Below, piece after piece: positions 45,350 through 53,234 of a DNA stretch of 64,000 bases (positions within the stretch are counted from its first letter, which is position 1; each line of letters begins with the position of its first letter). The stretch lies in the NCBI RefSeq assembly GCF_001078055.1, contig NZ_CP010777.1, positions 2,695,001 through 2,759,000 of the forward strand, written 5' to 3'. Under the pieces are notes generated by a model. That model saw nothing but the letters and a program-made list of their open reading frames with translations, was not told the DNA's origin and did no database searches. The position numbers were made by a program, and so were the translations under genes. Source of the DNA: Rufibacter radiotolerans (GTDB lineage: Bacteria > Bacteroidota > Bacteroidia > Cytophagales > Hymenobacteraceae).

Positions 45350-47386
45350 ATGGAAAAGAAGCCCAACCGCCTGGCGCAGGAAACCAGCCCTTATTTGCTG
45401 CAGCACGCCTATAACCCGGTAGACTGGTTCCCCTGGGGACCGGAAGCCTTGCAGAAAGCCAAAGACGAGCAGAAACCTATCCTGGTGAGCATAGGGTACG
45501 CTGCCTGCCACTGGTGCCACGTGATGGAACACCAGTCCTTTGAGAATGAGCAGGTGGCCCAGGTCATGAATGCCCATTTTGTCTGCATAAAAGTAGACCG
45601 CGAGGAACGGCCCGACGTGGACCAGGTATACATGGATGCCCTGCAGGCCATGGGGGTGAAGGGCGGCTGGCCGCTTAACGTTTTCCTGAATTCTGACGCC
45701 AAACCTTTTTACGGCGGCACCTACTACCCTCCCCAAAACTGGGTGCAGCTGCTCCATAGCATTTCTGATGCCTACCAAAAGAGCCGGGCGGAGCTGGACA
45801 AATCGGCGGACCAGTTTGTGCAGCACTTGAACCAGAGCGAACTGGCCAAATACGGGCTACAGGTCGGCAACCCAGATTTTACGCCAAATGGTTTTGAGCA
45901 GCTTTACCGACACCTTCACGCCAAATTCGATAAAAAACGCGGCGGCACCATGCAGGCCCCTAAATTCCCCATGCCTAGCATCTGGCGGTTTCTGTTGCGT
46001 TACCACCACCACACCCAAGACCCAGAGGCGCTGGAACAGATGAACCTCACGCTGGAGCAAATGGCGTTTGGCGGCATCTATGACCAGATTGGCGGGGGCT
46101 TTGCCCGATACTCCGTGGATGAGGAATGGCTGGCCCCCCATTTTGAGAAGATGCTCTATGACAACGGGCAACTCCTGAGTTTGTACGCCGAGGCCTACCA
46201 GGTGACCCGCAACGAGCTGTACCGGCAGGTAGCCCTGGAGACTATTGCCTTTGTGGAGCGGGAACTCACCAGCCCCGAGGGCGGCTTCTACTCCTCCCTG
46301 GATGCCGACAGCGAGGGCGAGGAAGGGAAATTCTACGTCTTCACGCAACCACAACTGGAGGAAATTCTGGGGAAAGAGGCGACTCTGGCCAGCAAGTACT
46401 ACAACACTTCGGCCACCGGCAACTGGGAACACGGCGTCAATATTCTGCACCGCCGCCAGAACGACGAAGCCTTTGCCGCCGACCAGGGCCTTACCCTGGA
46501 AGAACTGCAGGAGCACGTGCAGAACTGGAAAGACTCCTTGCTGCTGGCCCGAGGCATACGCGTGCGCCCGGGTTTAGATGACAAGATCCTTACCTCCTGG
46601 AACGCGCTTATGCTCAAAGGCCTCACTGATGCCTACCAGGCTTTCGGCGAAGCCAGAATTCTGGAACTGGCCTGCACCAACGCACATTTCCTACTCCAGA
46701 ACCTGAAGCAGGAGAACCGGCTGTTCCATAATTACAAGGCAGGTCAAGCCACCATTGACGGTTTCTTGGAAGATTACGCGCTGCTCATTCAGGCGCTCAT
46801 TGGCCTTTACCAGGTCACGTTTGAGGAACGCTGGATAAAGGAGGCGAATCAACTTACCAAGTATACGCTCGCGCATTTTTTTGATGAAACCGAAAACCTT
46901 TTCTTTTTCACAAGTAATGCAGGGGAGCAACTGATTGCCCGCAAGAAAGAAATCTTTGACAACGTGGTACCTTCCTCTAACTCCGTCATGGCCATGAATC
47001 TGCATTTTCTGGGGCTCTACCTGGACAAGGAGCGCTACAGCAGTCTGTCAGATAAAATGCTGTCTACGGTGCGGGACCTGGTGGTGCAGGAGCCGGCTCA
47101 CTTAGCCAACTGGGCTAGCTTGTACTTTCTCAAACTGAAGCCCACCGCTGAGATTGCCATCATCGGGCCAGAGGCCCACGCGTACCGGGGTCTCCTACAG
47201 CAGCATTTTCTGCCTAACGCAATAGTAGCCGGCAGTAAAGAAGAGGAAACAGATTCACTCTTGCCTTTGCTGGAAGGCCGCATAGGCCAGAACGGGCAAA
47301 CCACCTTGTATGTCTGCTATAACCGGGCTTGCCAGTTGCCGGTGCAGTCTGTGGCAGAAGCGCTGGAACAGATAGAGCACGTGTAA
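45350..47386 (+). CDS. DUF255 / thioredoxin-domain protein (YyaL, SSP411 family)
   Basis: The 678-residue cytosolic protein has an N-terminal thioredoxin-like domain with the motif CHWC at residues 53-56, preceded by [10 protein letters not shown] long helical (alpha/alpha toroid) region like that of glycoside-processing epimerases follows (about 180-600). The family is found across life, but its biochemical role is not settled. The gene is monocistronic with a terminator after it. Confidence 0.9.
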   Translation: MEKKPNRLAQETSPYLLQHAYNPVDWFPWGPEALQKAKDEQKPILVSIGYAACHWCHVMEHQSFENEQVAQVMNAHFVCIKVDREERPDVDQVYMDALQAMGVKGGWPLNVFLNSDAKPFYGGTYYPPQNWVQLLHSISDAYQKSRAELDKSADQFVQHLNQSELAKYGLQVGNPDFTPNGFEQLYRHLHAKFDKKRGGTMQAPKFPMPSIWRFLLRYHHHTQDPEALEQMNLTLEQMAFGGIYDQIGGGFARYSVDEEWLAPHFEKMLYDNGQLLSLYAEAYQVTRNELYRQVALETIAFVERELTSPEGGFYSSLDADSEGEEGKFYVFTQPQLEEILGKEATLASKYYNTSATGNWEHGVNILHRRQNDEAFAADQGLTLEELQEHVQNWKDSLLLARGIRVRPGLDDKILTSWNALMLKGLTDAYQAFGEARILELACTNAHFLLQNLKQENRLFHNYKAGQATIDGFLEDYALLIQALIGLYQVTFEERWIKEANQLTKYTLAHFFDETENLFFFTSNAGEQLIARKKEIFDNVVPSSNSVMAMNLHFLGLYLDKERYSSLSDKMLSTVRDLVVQEPAHLANWASLYFLKLKPTAEIAIIGPEAHAYRGLLQQHFLPNAIVAGSKEEETDSLLPLLEGRIGQNGQTTLYVCYNRACQLPVQSVAEALEQIEHV

Positions 47387-47408
47387 AATTTCCTGAAGCT
47401 ACCTTTAG

Positions 47409-47452
47409 AAAGCCAAGCTTGTCTCACCAAAAGAAACAGGCTTGGCTTTTTG
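47409..47452 (+). terminator. Terminator of the DUF255 gene
   Basis: AAAGCCAAGC pairs with GCTTGGCTTT across a 21-nt loop and is followed by TTG and more T residues. Confidence 0.75.
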
Positions 47453-47573
47453 TTTAGCACTTAAAGAAGTAGTTGTGTGGCAATAGTCATAAAATGGTAT
47501 TTATAGCCTTTTTCTAGAACTCGCGCCCCATAGTTTCTGTTGCACTCCCAGAAACTTAACCCCAGATACATTT

Positions 47574-48050
47574 GTGAAGAAGTTACTTATGCTGGGCGGC
47601 TTTATGCTAGCCCTCACGGTTTCCGCCTACTCCCAGAACAGCGATGGGTATTGGAAACGTCTGCAGAAATCCCACCCGGAAACGACCCTTGAGGCATTGG
47701 AGAAAAATGCTCCAGCGGTGTCTCAGGCACCTTCCGGCGAAGTAGTTTTACCTGCATTCCGTTTGTCTCTGGTGTTCCAGGGGCAGGAACGCAACGTAAC
47801 GCTGGAGAACATTAAACTGATGGAGAAAACGGGTTTGAACCCAGCCAGCATCCGGCAGTACCGCAAGGAACTTCTCTTTAAATCAGCGGACAAAGAGGTG
47901 TGGCTGCCCGTAAAATCTACCCTGATAGATCAGTTAGCCATAGAACTGCGCAAAGATGAACAGGTGCTGTTGTACACATCGGTGCTGCAAGGCCGGGAGC
48001 AGGAAGAAAAACAAGTGACCTTATTAGTGGAAGACTTTCAGGTGAAGTAA
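47574..48050 (+). CDS. Exported protein of unknown function
   Basis: The function is not recognised. The GTG at 47574 starts a 158-residue protein with a good signal peptide (MKKLLMLGGFMLALTVSAYSQ). The first ATG in frame (codon 6) would lose the basic end of the signal. The mature part (about 138 residues) is predicted mixed helix and strand, with no cysteines, and ends in strands that resemble a small beta domain. A TAcaTTTG box (47567-47574) overlaps the start codon, so either the box is chance or the start lies later. Confidence 0.65.
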   Translation: MKKLLMLGGFMLALTVSAYSQNSDGYWKRLQKSHPETTLEALEKNAPAVSQAPSGEVVLPAFRLSLVFQGQERNVTLENIKLMEKTGLNPASIRQYRKELLFKSADKEVWLPVKSTLIDQLAIELRKDEQVLLYTSVLQGREQEEKQVTLLVEDFQVK

Positions 48051-48061
48051 GGAAAGCCTTC

Positions 48062-48099
48062 CGTTTCCGGTCTGTTTTTCCGAACTTTGACCTAAACTG
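48062..48099. repeat. Palindromic element copy 12 (degenerate), just before priA
   Basis: CGTTTCCGGTCTGTTTTTCC and GAACTTTGACCTAAACTG. It ends 6 nt before the priA start, so its hairpin would lie at the ribosome-binding region. Confidence 0.5.
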
Positions 48100-48105
48100 C
48101 CCGCT

Positions 48106-50640
48106 TTGACTCCCGAATTAGAATTCCATATTCCTACAGATGACGTCCACGAACGGGTTACCTTGTTCGCGGACGTCATTTTACCTTTGCCCCTTCCTAA
48201 ACTGTATACCTACCGCGTCCCTTACCAGATGAGTGAGGAGGTGATGGTGGGTGCCCGCGTGCTGGTGCAGTTCGGTTCTAAAAAGGTCTTGAGCTGCGTG
48301 GTGGCGCGGGTGCATGAGACGCCTCCCAAAGATTACCAGGCCAAATACCTGTTGGAGGTCATTGACGAGAAGCCGGTAGTCACTGAGCCCCAGTTGAAGC
48401 TGTTCCAATGGATGGCCGAGTACTACATGTGCACGCTGGGCGAGGTGATCAACGCCGCCCTGCCCTCGGCCCTCAAGCTCAGCAGCGAGTCCCAGATTCA
48501 GCTGCACCCCCAATTCAACGACGAAACCAACGAGTGGCCCCTTACGGCGCATGAGGAAAACATCATCTTCGCGCTGCGGCAAAAGCAGAGTCTTACGTTC
48601 ACGGAGGTAGGCCAGCTTCTGCAGCTTACCAGTTTCCATAAGATTATTAAATCATTGCTCCTCAAGGATGTTATCATCATCTATGAGGAGATAGCCGAAA
48701 AATATGCCCCCAAGGTGGTGAAGAAAGTACGATTAACTTCGGCTTACACCACCAGTGAGGAAACCCTGGAGGAGCTTTTCAACCAGCTGGCTTCCAAACC
48801 CAAGCAACTGGACGTGCTGCTCAAATACGTGCAACTCTCCCCTATCCTGCAGAACCTGAGAACCAATGAAGAAGGCATAGAGAAGAACCTGCTTACCTCC
48901 AATCCGCACCTGTCGCTTTCGGCCATCAATACCTTGCTCAAGCATGGCATTATGGAGCAATTTGACGTGGTGGTAAGCCGTTTCCCTATGGCCGAAGGCC
49001 GCGGCCCTTACCTAAGCTCGGACCTTTCCCCCGCCCAGGCTGCCGCCCGCGATGCGGTGCTGGAAACCTTTGGGGAGAAAGACACGGTGCTGCTGCACGG
49101 CATTACCGGCAGCGGCAAGACCGAGATCTACATGGACCTGATCCAGAAGGCCGTGGAAGCCGGCGGACAGGTGTTGTACTTATTGCCCGAGATTGCCCTT
49201 ACCACCCAGATTGTCACGCGCCTGAAACGGGTGTTTGGCGACCGGTTGGGCGTGTACCATTCCAAATTCTCAGACAACGAGCGCGTGGAAGTCTGGAACG
49301 GGATCCTTTCGGGCCGGTTCCAGGTGGTGGTGGGTGTACGGTCTTCTGTATTTCTGCCTTTCCACTCTTTGTCTTTGTTGATTGTAGACGAGGAGCACGA
49401 GCCTTCTTACAAGCAGCATGACCCCGCCCCGCGCTACAACGCCCGCGAAGTGGCCCTCATGATGGCGCATTTCCATCAGGCGAAGACTTTGCTAGGTTCG
49501 GCCACGCCCTCCGTGGAAACCTATTACCACTGCCAAAGCGGGAAGTGGGGACTGGTGAACCTGCTGGAGCGCTACGGCGAAGCCACGCTACCTTTGGTAG
49601 AACTGGTAGACGTGCGGCAGGAAGGCCTGCGCAAGAACATGCTCAGCCATTTCTCCCAGAAACTGGTGCACGCCATTGAAGACACCCTGCACCGCCATGA
49701 GCAGGTGATCCTGTTCCAGAACCGGCGGGGCTATGCTCCCTTCATTGACTGCAATGACTGCGCCTGGATTCCTAAGTGCCGTAACTGCGCAGTGAGTCTC
49801 TCTTACCATAAATTTTCCAATGAGCTGCGGTGCCACTATTGCGGTTACACCGAACGCAAACCCAACGACTGCCCCGCCTGCGGCTCCACCATGCTTAAAA
49901 CCGTGGGCTTTGGCACCGAGAAGATTGAAGACGAACTCAAGCTGATTTTGCCCCAGTCCCGCATTCAGCGCATGGACCTGGACACCACCAAGCGCAAAAA
50001 CAGCCACCAGCAGATCATAGAAGACTTTGAGATGCAGCGCACCGATATTCTGGTGGGCACCCAGATGGTGACCAAGGGCCTGGACTTTGAGCATGTGAGC
50101 CTGGTAGGTATCCTGAGTGCCGACAGCATTATCCATTTCCCGGACTTCAGGGCCCATGAGCGTGCGTTCCAATTGTTTGTGCAGGTAAGTGGCCGCGCCG
50201 GCCGGAAAGGTAAGAATGGCAAGGTGCTCATCCAGACGGCCAACCCCAACCAGCCCATCTTCCAGCGGGTCATTGACAACGATTATCAGGGCCTCTACCA
50301 GCAGGAAATTGCCGAACGCCAGAAATTCAGATATCCGCCTTTCGTGCGCATGATCCGGATGACGATCAAGCACCCCGAGGCGAGACCCTGCGAACAAGCG
50401 GCTATCCTCCTCGCCAAAGACCTCAACGACCGGTTAGGCCGTGGAGGCGTGCTTGGCCCGGAAGCCCCGCACATCTTCAAAATCAGAAACCAGTTCCTAC
50501 AAGAGATCCACGTGAAATTAGACCGTGAAAGCGGCCACCTAAAGCATTCCAAAAATCAGATTCTGGAGGCAGTACAGGCTTTGCTCCAGAACAAGGAGTT
50601 TAAGCAACTGCGGGTGGTTATTGATGTAGACCCGTCGTAA
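48106..50640 (+). CDS. priA: Primosomal protein N' (replication restart helicase)
   Basis: PriA reloads the replisome at stalled forks. The 844-residue protein has the N-terminal DNA-binding domain (FADVILPLPLPKLYTYRVP, about 25-43) and Walker A GITGSGKT at 332-339. DEEH follows in IVDEEHEPSYKQ. A zinc-binding insert has eight cysteines in CNDC, CRNC, CHYC and CPAC pairs, and the helicase C-terminal half is present. The start is a TTG at 48106; no ATG exists nearby and the DNA-binding domain begins at once. The gene stands alone. Confidence 0.93.
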   Translation: MTPELEFHIPTDDVHERVTLFADVILPLPLPKLYTYRVPYQMSEEVMVGARVLVQFGSKKVLSCVVARVHETPPKDYQAKYLLEVIDEKPVVTEPQLKLFQWMAEYYMCTLGEVINAALPSALKLSSESQIQLHPQFNDETNEWPLTAHEENIIFALRQKQSLTFTEVGQLLQLTSFHKIIKSLLLKDVIIIYEEIAEKYAPKVVKKVRLTSAYTTSEETLEELFNQLASKPKQLDVLLKYVQLSPILQNLRTNEEGIEKNLLTSNPHLSLSAINTLLKHGIMEQFDVVVSRFPMAEGRGPYLSSDLSPAQAAARDAVLETFGEKDTVLLHGITGSGKTEIYMDLIQKAVEAGGQVLYLLPEIALTTQIVTRLKRVFGDRLGVYHSKFSDNERVEVWNGILSGRFQVVVGVRSSVFLPFHSLSLLIVDEEHEPSYKQHDPAPRYNAREVALMMAHFHQAKTLLGSATPSVETYYHCQSGKWGLVNLLERYGEATLPLVELVDVRQEGLRKNMLSHFSQKLVHAIEDTLHRHEQVILFQNRRGYAPFIDCNDCAWIPKCRNCAVSLSYHKFSNELRCHYCGYTERKPNDCPACGSTMLKTVGFGTEKIEDELKLILPQSRIQRMDLDTTKRKNSHQQIIEDFEMQRTDILVGTQMVTKGLDFEHVSLVGILSADSIIHFPDFRAHERAFQLFVQVSGRAGRKGKNGKVLIQTANPNQPIFQRVIDNDYQGLYQQEIAERQKFRYPPFVRMIRMTIKHPEARPCEQAAILLAKDLNDRLGRGGVLGPEAPHIFKIRNQFLQEIHVKLDRESGHLKHSKNQILEAVQALLQNKEFKQLRVVIDVDPS

Positions 50641-50651
50641 AGTGAAGGTTG

Positions 50652-50689
50652 CGTTTTGAGAGTGTTTTTCAAAAAATGGGCTTAAAACA
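50652..50689. repeat. Palindromic element copy 13 (degenerate)
   Basis: CGTTTTGAGAGTGTTTTTC and AAAAAATGGGCTTAAAACA. It starts 12 nt after the priA stop. Confidence 0.55.
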
Positions 50690-50703
50690 ATGCCAGCCAT
50701 GCT

Positions 50704-50830
50704 GTTCGGGATTTGTAATCCCGAACTTCTGATAAGCGGATTTGCAATCCGCCGGGAACCAAGGACAAAATCGCAACCGTCGGGGATTGCAAATCCCCCT
50801 TTCGGAACTTCCGGATTGCAAATCCGGAAG
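50704..50830. repeat. REP-like palindrome cluster (four copies, two orientations)
   Basis: Four hairpins with the core GGATTTGCAATCC: 50704-50726, 50736-50752, 50782-50798 and 50808-50830. The first two read GATTTGYAATC and the last two GATTGCAAATC, which are reverse complements. The cluster is therefore two pairs in opposite orientation, like a bacterial interspersed mosaic element. Similar elements are spread by REP-associated tyrosine transposases, though none is encoded here. Confidence 0.75.
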
Positions 50831-50864
50831 AGCTAAACTTTCATTCCCCTGATTCCAGTCTTTA

Positions 50865-50982
50865 CTCCGAGCGCCTCGCTTGTGGCCTTGAAATAACTCT
50901 AACTAAGAGCAAATAACAAAACTAGGCCTCAAGGGCAGTGCGAGGGGGAAAGACGGGGCCCCGCGGCCGTGAGCGCTCGGAG
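50865..50982. other. Long folded element with 10-bp perfect outer arms
   Basis: CTCCGAGCGC (50865-50874) pairs perfectly with GCGCTCGGAG (50973-50982). Inside, CCTCGC (50874-50879) pairs with GCGAGG (50940-50945) and CCTTGA (50886-50891) with TCAAGG (50929-50934). A third small hairpin (CTCT / AGAG) sits in the middle and a GGGGCCCC palindrome on the right flank. It could be a structured RNA or a small non-autonomous mobile element. Confidence 0.5.
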
Positions 50983-51384
50983 GGAATAAATGAAACAACC
51001 AAAGCATATGGGCTCAGGCATAGGCGCCCAATCCAAGGCAAAGGCGGAATGGGAAATACTGAACCACTAAGGGTTAGCATCGGTCAAATTCTGTGGTTTA
51101 ACGGCAACAAAACCAAGTAGTCTTCCCCACTCAATACCCTAAAAACCCCGCTTCGCACTTCCTTTCTTCAAAACAATCAAGAATCCCCACCTGCTTCATC
51201 CCGAATTTAGTCCACCTCGGGAGCGCTTTCTTCGGTTTCATCCTCATATTAAGCTCTTTAACAAATCATTAACATACAACCAAGCAACGCTTTACCGAAA
51301 TTTGCATCTATATAATCAAAGGAAGTACTCCAGAAATGGTCAAACCCTTCTAAAATAATTTAAAAAATCTAACCATAAAGAATT

Positions 51385-51786
51385 ATGAAAACTTTAGTAA
51401 CTACCGCATTTTTCGCTTTCAGTTTATTGTTCCAAGTGGCTCCTGCCGTGGCAGGAAATAGCCCAGTAAAAGGAACCGTTCCCGCTGTGACCAAGGCATT
51501 CCAGCAAGTCCTGAAAACCAATTCGCTCCGCATCATGACCCTGGACCTGGCGCCAGGTGAGTTCTTAGATTTCCACGCTACCCCAGACCAGGAAGCTTAT
51601 GCCGCCTCTGAAGGCACGCTGCGGGTAGTTACCCCAGATGGTCAGGAAAAAGTGATAGAAGTAAAAGCAGGTGACCGTCTTTGGATTGACCTTACCCACT
51701 ACCAAAACTGGAACGCGGGGGAAAGTTCATTGAAAATAATGCTCTTGGAGCAGCCTGAGGCTATTTTGGAAAATATTTCTAAATAA
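51385..51786 (+). CDS. Exported cupin-like protein
   Basis: The 133-residue protein has a signal peptide (cleaved near AVAG, residue 24) and a small cupin-type beta-barrel, with AYAASEGTLRVVTPDGQEKVIEVKAGDRLW as the core pair of motifs. Most metal-ligand histidines of typical cupins are missing; only H54 and H107 are present, so it may not bind metal. It is flanked by gene-free DNA and ends at a strong terminator. Confidence 0.75.
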   Translation: MKTLVTTAFFAFSLLFQVAPAVAGNSPVKGTVPAVTKAFQQVLKTNSLRIMTLDLAPGEFLDFHATPDQEAYAASEGTLRVVTPDGQEKVIEVKAGDRLWIDLTHYQNWNAGESSLKIMLLEQPEAILENISK

Positions 51787-51852
51787 TTTTCATACCCGCT
51801 TAAACCTTAAGGATTTAGCCCCGTTAAATACCTTACATTCACACTCTATTTC

Positions 51853-51917
51853 AGCTTAAAAGTAGTCATTAACTATCCGCTTGCGCTCTGGTGATTGACT
51901 ACTTTTAAGCTTTTTTT
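51853..51917 (+). terminator. Terminator of the cupin-like gene
   Basis: A perfect 16-bp stem, AGCTTAAAAGTAGTCA (51853-51868) with TGACTACTTTTAAGCT (51896-51911), with a 27-nt loop and a T-run. Confidence 0.8.
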
Positions 51918-52077
51918 ACGCCCTTCCGGCAAGGTTTTCTTTAGTGTAATAGAGGCCTCCCGCTAAAAATATCCCCATTTTCAAATATAACGATTCTTCT
52001 TTACCTACGGGTTTTCCGGGTTCATTCTGCTTGTAGCGGGGTTCAGCGGTTAAAAAGCCGGCTTCCTCTGGTTTGAA

Positions 52078-52108
52078 TTGTACTACGGGAAAACACCTGC
52101 CATCTTTG
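52078..52108 (+). promoter_or_regulatory. Promoter of small-RNA unit A
   Basis: TTG is at 52078-52080 and CATCTTTG at 52101-52108, with 20 nt between. The -7 box differs from the consensus only in its first base. Unit B has the same arrangement. Confidence 0.55.
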
Positions 52109-52113
52109 TATCA

Positions 52114-52262
52114 CCAACCCAGACAACTGTCCCTGGCGGCAGAGAGAAAGTGAAGAACAATGGAGGGCGTCTGGGTGGCCAGCTGAGGATTCAGCCTTAA
52201 AAAGAATTTAGGTTTTTGTTTGTTAGTTTGGTGTAAGGGGCCCGGTTTTTCCGGGCTTTTTC
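52114..52262 (+). ncRNA. Small-RNA-like unit A
   Basis: A predicted transcript of about 149 nt, from about 52114 to the T-run at 52257-52261. The 5' part forms a stem CCCAGAC (52118-52124) with GTCTGGG (52169-52175), then a hairpin GCTGA-GGAT-TCAGC (52182-52195). The 3' part holds the conserved TTTGTTTGTTAGTTTGG stretch and the terminator GCCCGG / CCGGGC. Unit B, 410 nt downstream, shares the promoter and the 54-bp 3' end but has a different 5' stem that also pairs. This pattern suggests sibling regulatory RNAs. No homology search was possible. Confidence 0.6.
52240..52261 (+). terminator. Terminator of small-RNA unit A
   Basis: GCCCGG, loop TTTTT, CCGGGC, then TTTTT. Confidence 0.8.
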
Positions 52263-52503
52263 ATTTATGGCGCTTTAGGTTTTTGATCGGCTCTCTTGGC
52301 AACAGAAGCAGCAGTGGAGTGGCGCAGTTGGCCCGTTAGCATCTGGGTAAACCATGCCTGCTTTGATATCCTTCAACAACTATTTCAGGGTAGCCTAAGT
52401 CCCTTTTCAGAACCCACCCATTCCAGTTCACGCTACCTATTTCCATTTCACTCCGGCTTTTGCGGGGTTCAGGCATAAAATGAGCTGTTTCCTCTAGTTT
52501 GGG

Positions 52504-52534
52504 TTGTAGCACCTGAAAAGACCCTGCATCTTTG
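52504..52534 (+). promoter_or_regulatory. Promoter of small-RNA unit B
   Basis: TTG is at 52504-52506 and CATCTTTG at 52527-52534, with 20 nt between, identical in layout to unit A. Confidence 0.55.
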
Positions 52535-52539
52535 TATCA

Positions 52540-52675
52540 CTAAACGAGGCCACAGCCCCTGATTCCCTCTTAGCTGGCTGCTTTTCCCCCGGACCCGTTT
52601 AGACTTCATATTTAGGTTTGAAAAAAGTTTTGTTTGTTAGTTTGGTGTAAGGGGCCCGGTTTTTCCGGGCTTTTT
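52540..52675 (+). ncRNA. Small-RNA-like unit B
   Basis: A predicted transcript of about 136 nt. The 5' stem is CTAAACG (52540-52546) with CGTTTAG (52596-52602), plus an inner CAGCC / GGCTG pair (52553-52557 and 52576-52580). The 3' part (52628-52681) is identical to that of unit A over 54 bp, including TTTGTTTGTTAGTTTGG and the terminator. The different but still pairing 5' stems of A and B argue for a conserved RNA structure. Confidence 0.6.
52654..52675 (+). terminator. Terminator of small-RNA unit B
   Basis: The same GCCCGG-TTTTT-CCGGGC-TTTTT hairpin as in unit A. Confidence 0.8.
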
Positions 52676-52706
52676 CATTTAATTACCTTTCGTAATTCCT
52701 CCCTTT

Positions 52707-52746
52707 CTGTTTTTAGCGTACTTTTCTGAAAACAGCCCCAAAACAA
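52707..52746. repeat. Palindromic element copy 14
   Basis: CTGTTTTTAGCGTACTTTTC and GAAAACAGCCCCAAAACAA. It ends 20 nt before the Rieske gene. Confidence 0.65.
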
Positions 52747-52766
52747 CCTTGCTGCTCACCTAACTT

Positions 52767-53093
52767 ATGGCTTGGATCAAAATCTTTGAAAGCGAGGCCG
52801 ATGCCCAAACCCAGGTTCCCTTAACCCGCACCAAGGCCCTAGTAGTGGGCGGACAAGAGATTTGTCTGGCCCACACCCCAGCGGGCATCTTCGCGGTAGA
52901 GAATACGTGCCCGCACCTGGGCGATGCGCTGAGCCGGGGCACCACCAACTACCTCAATGAAATCATCTGCCCCTGGCACAGCTACCGCTTCCACCTTATC
53001 TCAGGGGAAGAATGCCGGGGCCGTACCCGCCCCCTGAAACGCTTTGAGCTGGAAACGCGGGAAGACGGCGTGTACGTGCAGTTACCCGACTAA
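52767..53093 (+). CDS. Small Rieske [2Fe-2S] protein
   Basis: The 108-residue soluble protein carries a complete Rieske site: C48-P-H50 and C68-P-W-H71, the two cysteine/histidine pairs that hold the cluster. It resembles the small ferredoxin-like Rieske proteins (NirD or dioxygenase ferredoxin type). There is no membrane helix. No oxygenase or reductase gene is adjacent, so its partner is unknown. Confidence 0.9.
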   Translation: MAWIKIFESEADAQTQVPLTRTKALVVGGQEICLAHTPAGIFAVENTCPHLGDALSRGTTNYLNEIICPWHSYRFHLISGEECRGRTRPLKRFELETREDGVYVQLPD

Positions 53094-53115
53094 TAATAGC
53101 CATTGCCACAAAAAG

Positions 53116-53169
53116 AAGATTCCTGTTTCGGGGCCGTTTTTGGTAAAACGGCCCCGAAACAGGAATCTT
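53116..53169. repeat. Palindromic element copy 15 (perfect, extended); bidirectional terminator
   Basis: A 25-bp stem without mismatches and a 4-nt loop. The outer arms AAGATTCCTG and CAGGAATCTT flank the core GTTTCGGGGCCGTTTT. It lies between the convergent Rieske and sugar-dehydrogenase genes and is the only hairpin there. Confidence 0.85.
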
Positions 53170-53234
53170 TGGTATTAGGTCAAATTAGGAGAACCTGCTG
53201 CCACGCCAATAGGCCAGGCCCGCTCTCCCTTATT

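Larger units (their letters stand above)
50641..51384. other. Gene-free region with repeats and folded elements
   Basis: These 744 nt hold palindromic element copy 13, the REP cluster (50704-50830) and a long folded element (50865-50982). About 400 nt of AT-richer sequence follow, in which nothing was recognised. Small ORFs here are not supported. Confidence 0.5.
51918..52766. other. Gene-poor region holding the two tandem small-RNA-like units
   Basis: About 850 nt without a credible protein gene. It contains two homologous units described separately, their shared upstream sequence (about 52020-52080 and 52448-52506), and palindromic element copy 14 (52707-52746). Confidence 0.5.

Noticed and set aside
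49588..50397. A 269-codon minus-strand ORF
   Set aside because: It is antisense to priA, which has all its helicase and zinc motifs.
50704..50830. Possible CRISPR array
   Set aside because: The repeats are palindromic, in two orientations and unevenly spaced, with no constant spacer length and no cas genes.
50938..51120. A 60-codon plus-strand ORF
   Set aside because: It starts inside the folded element, has no recognisable feature, and looks like chance.
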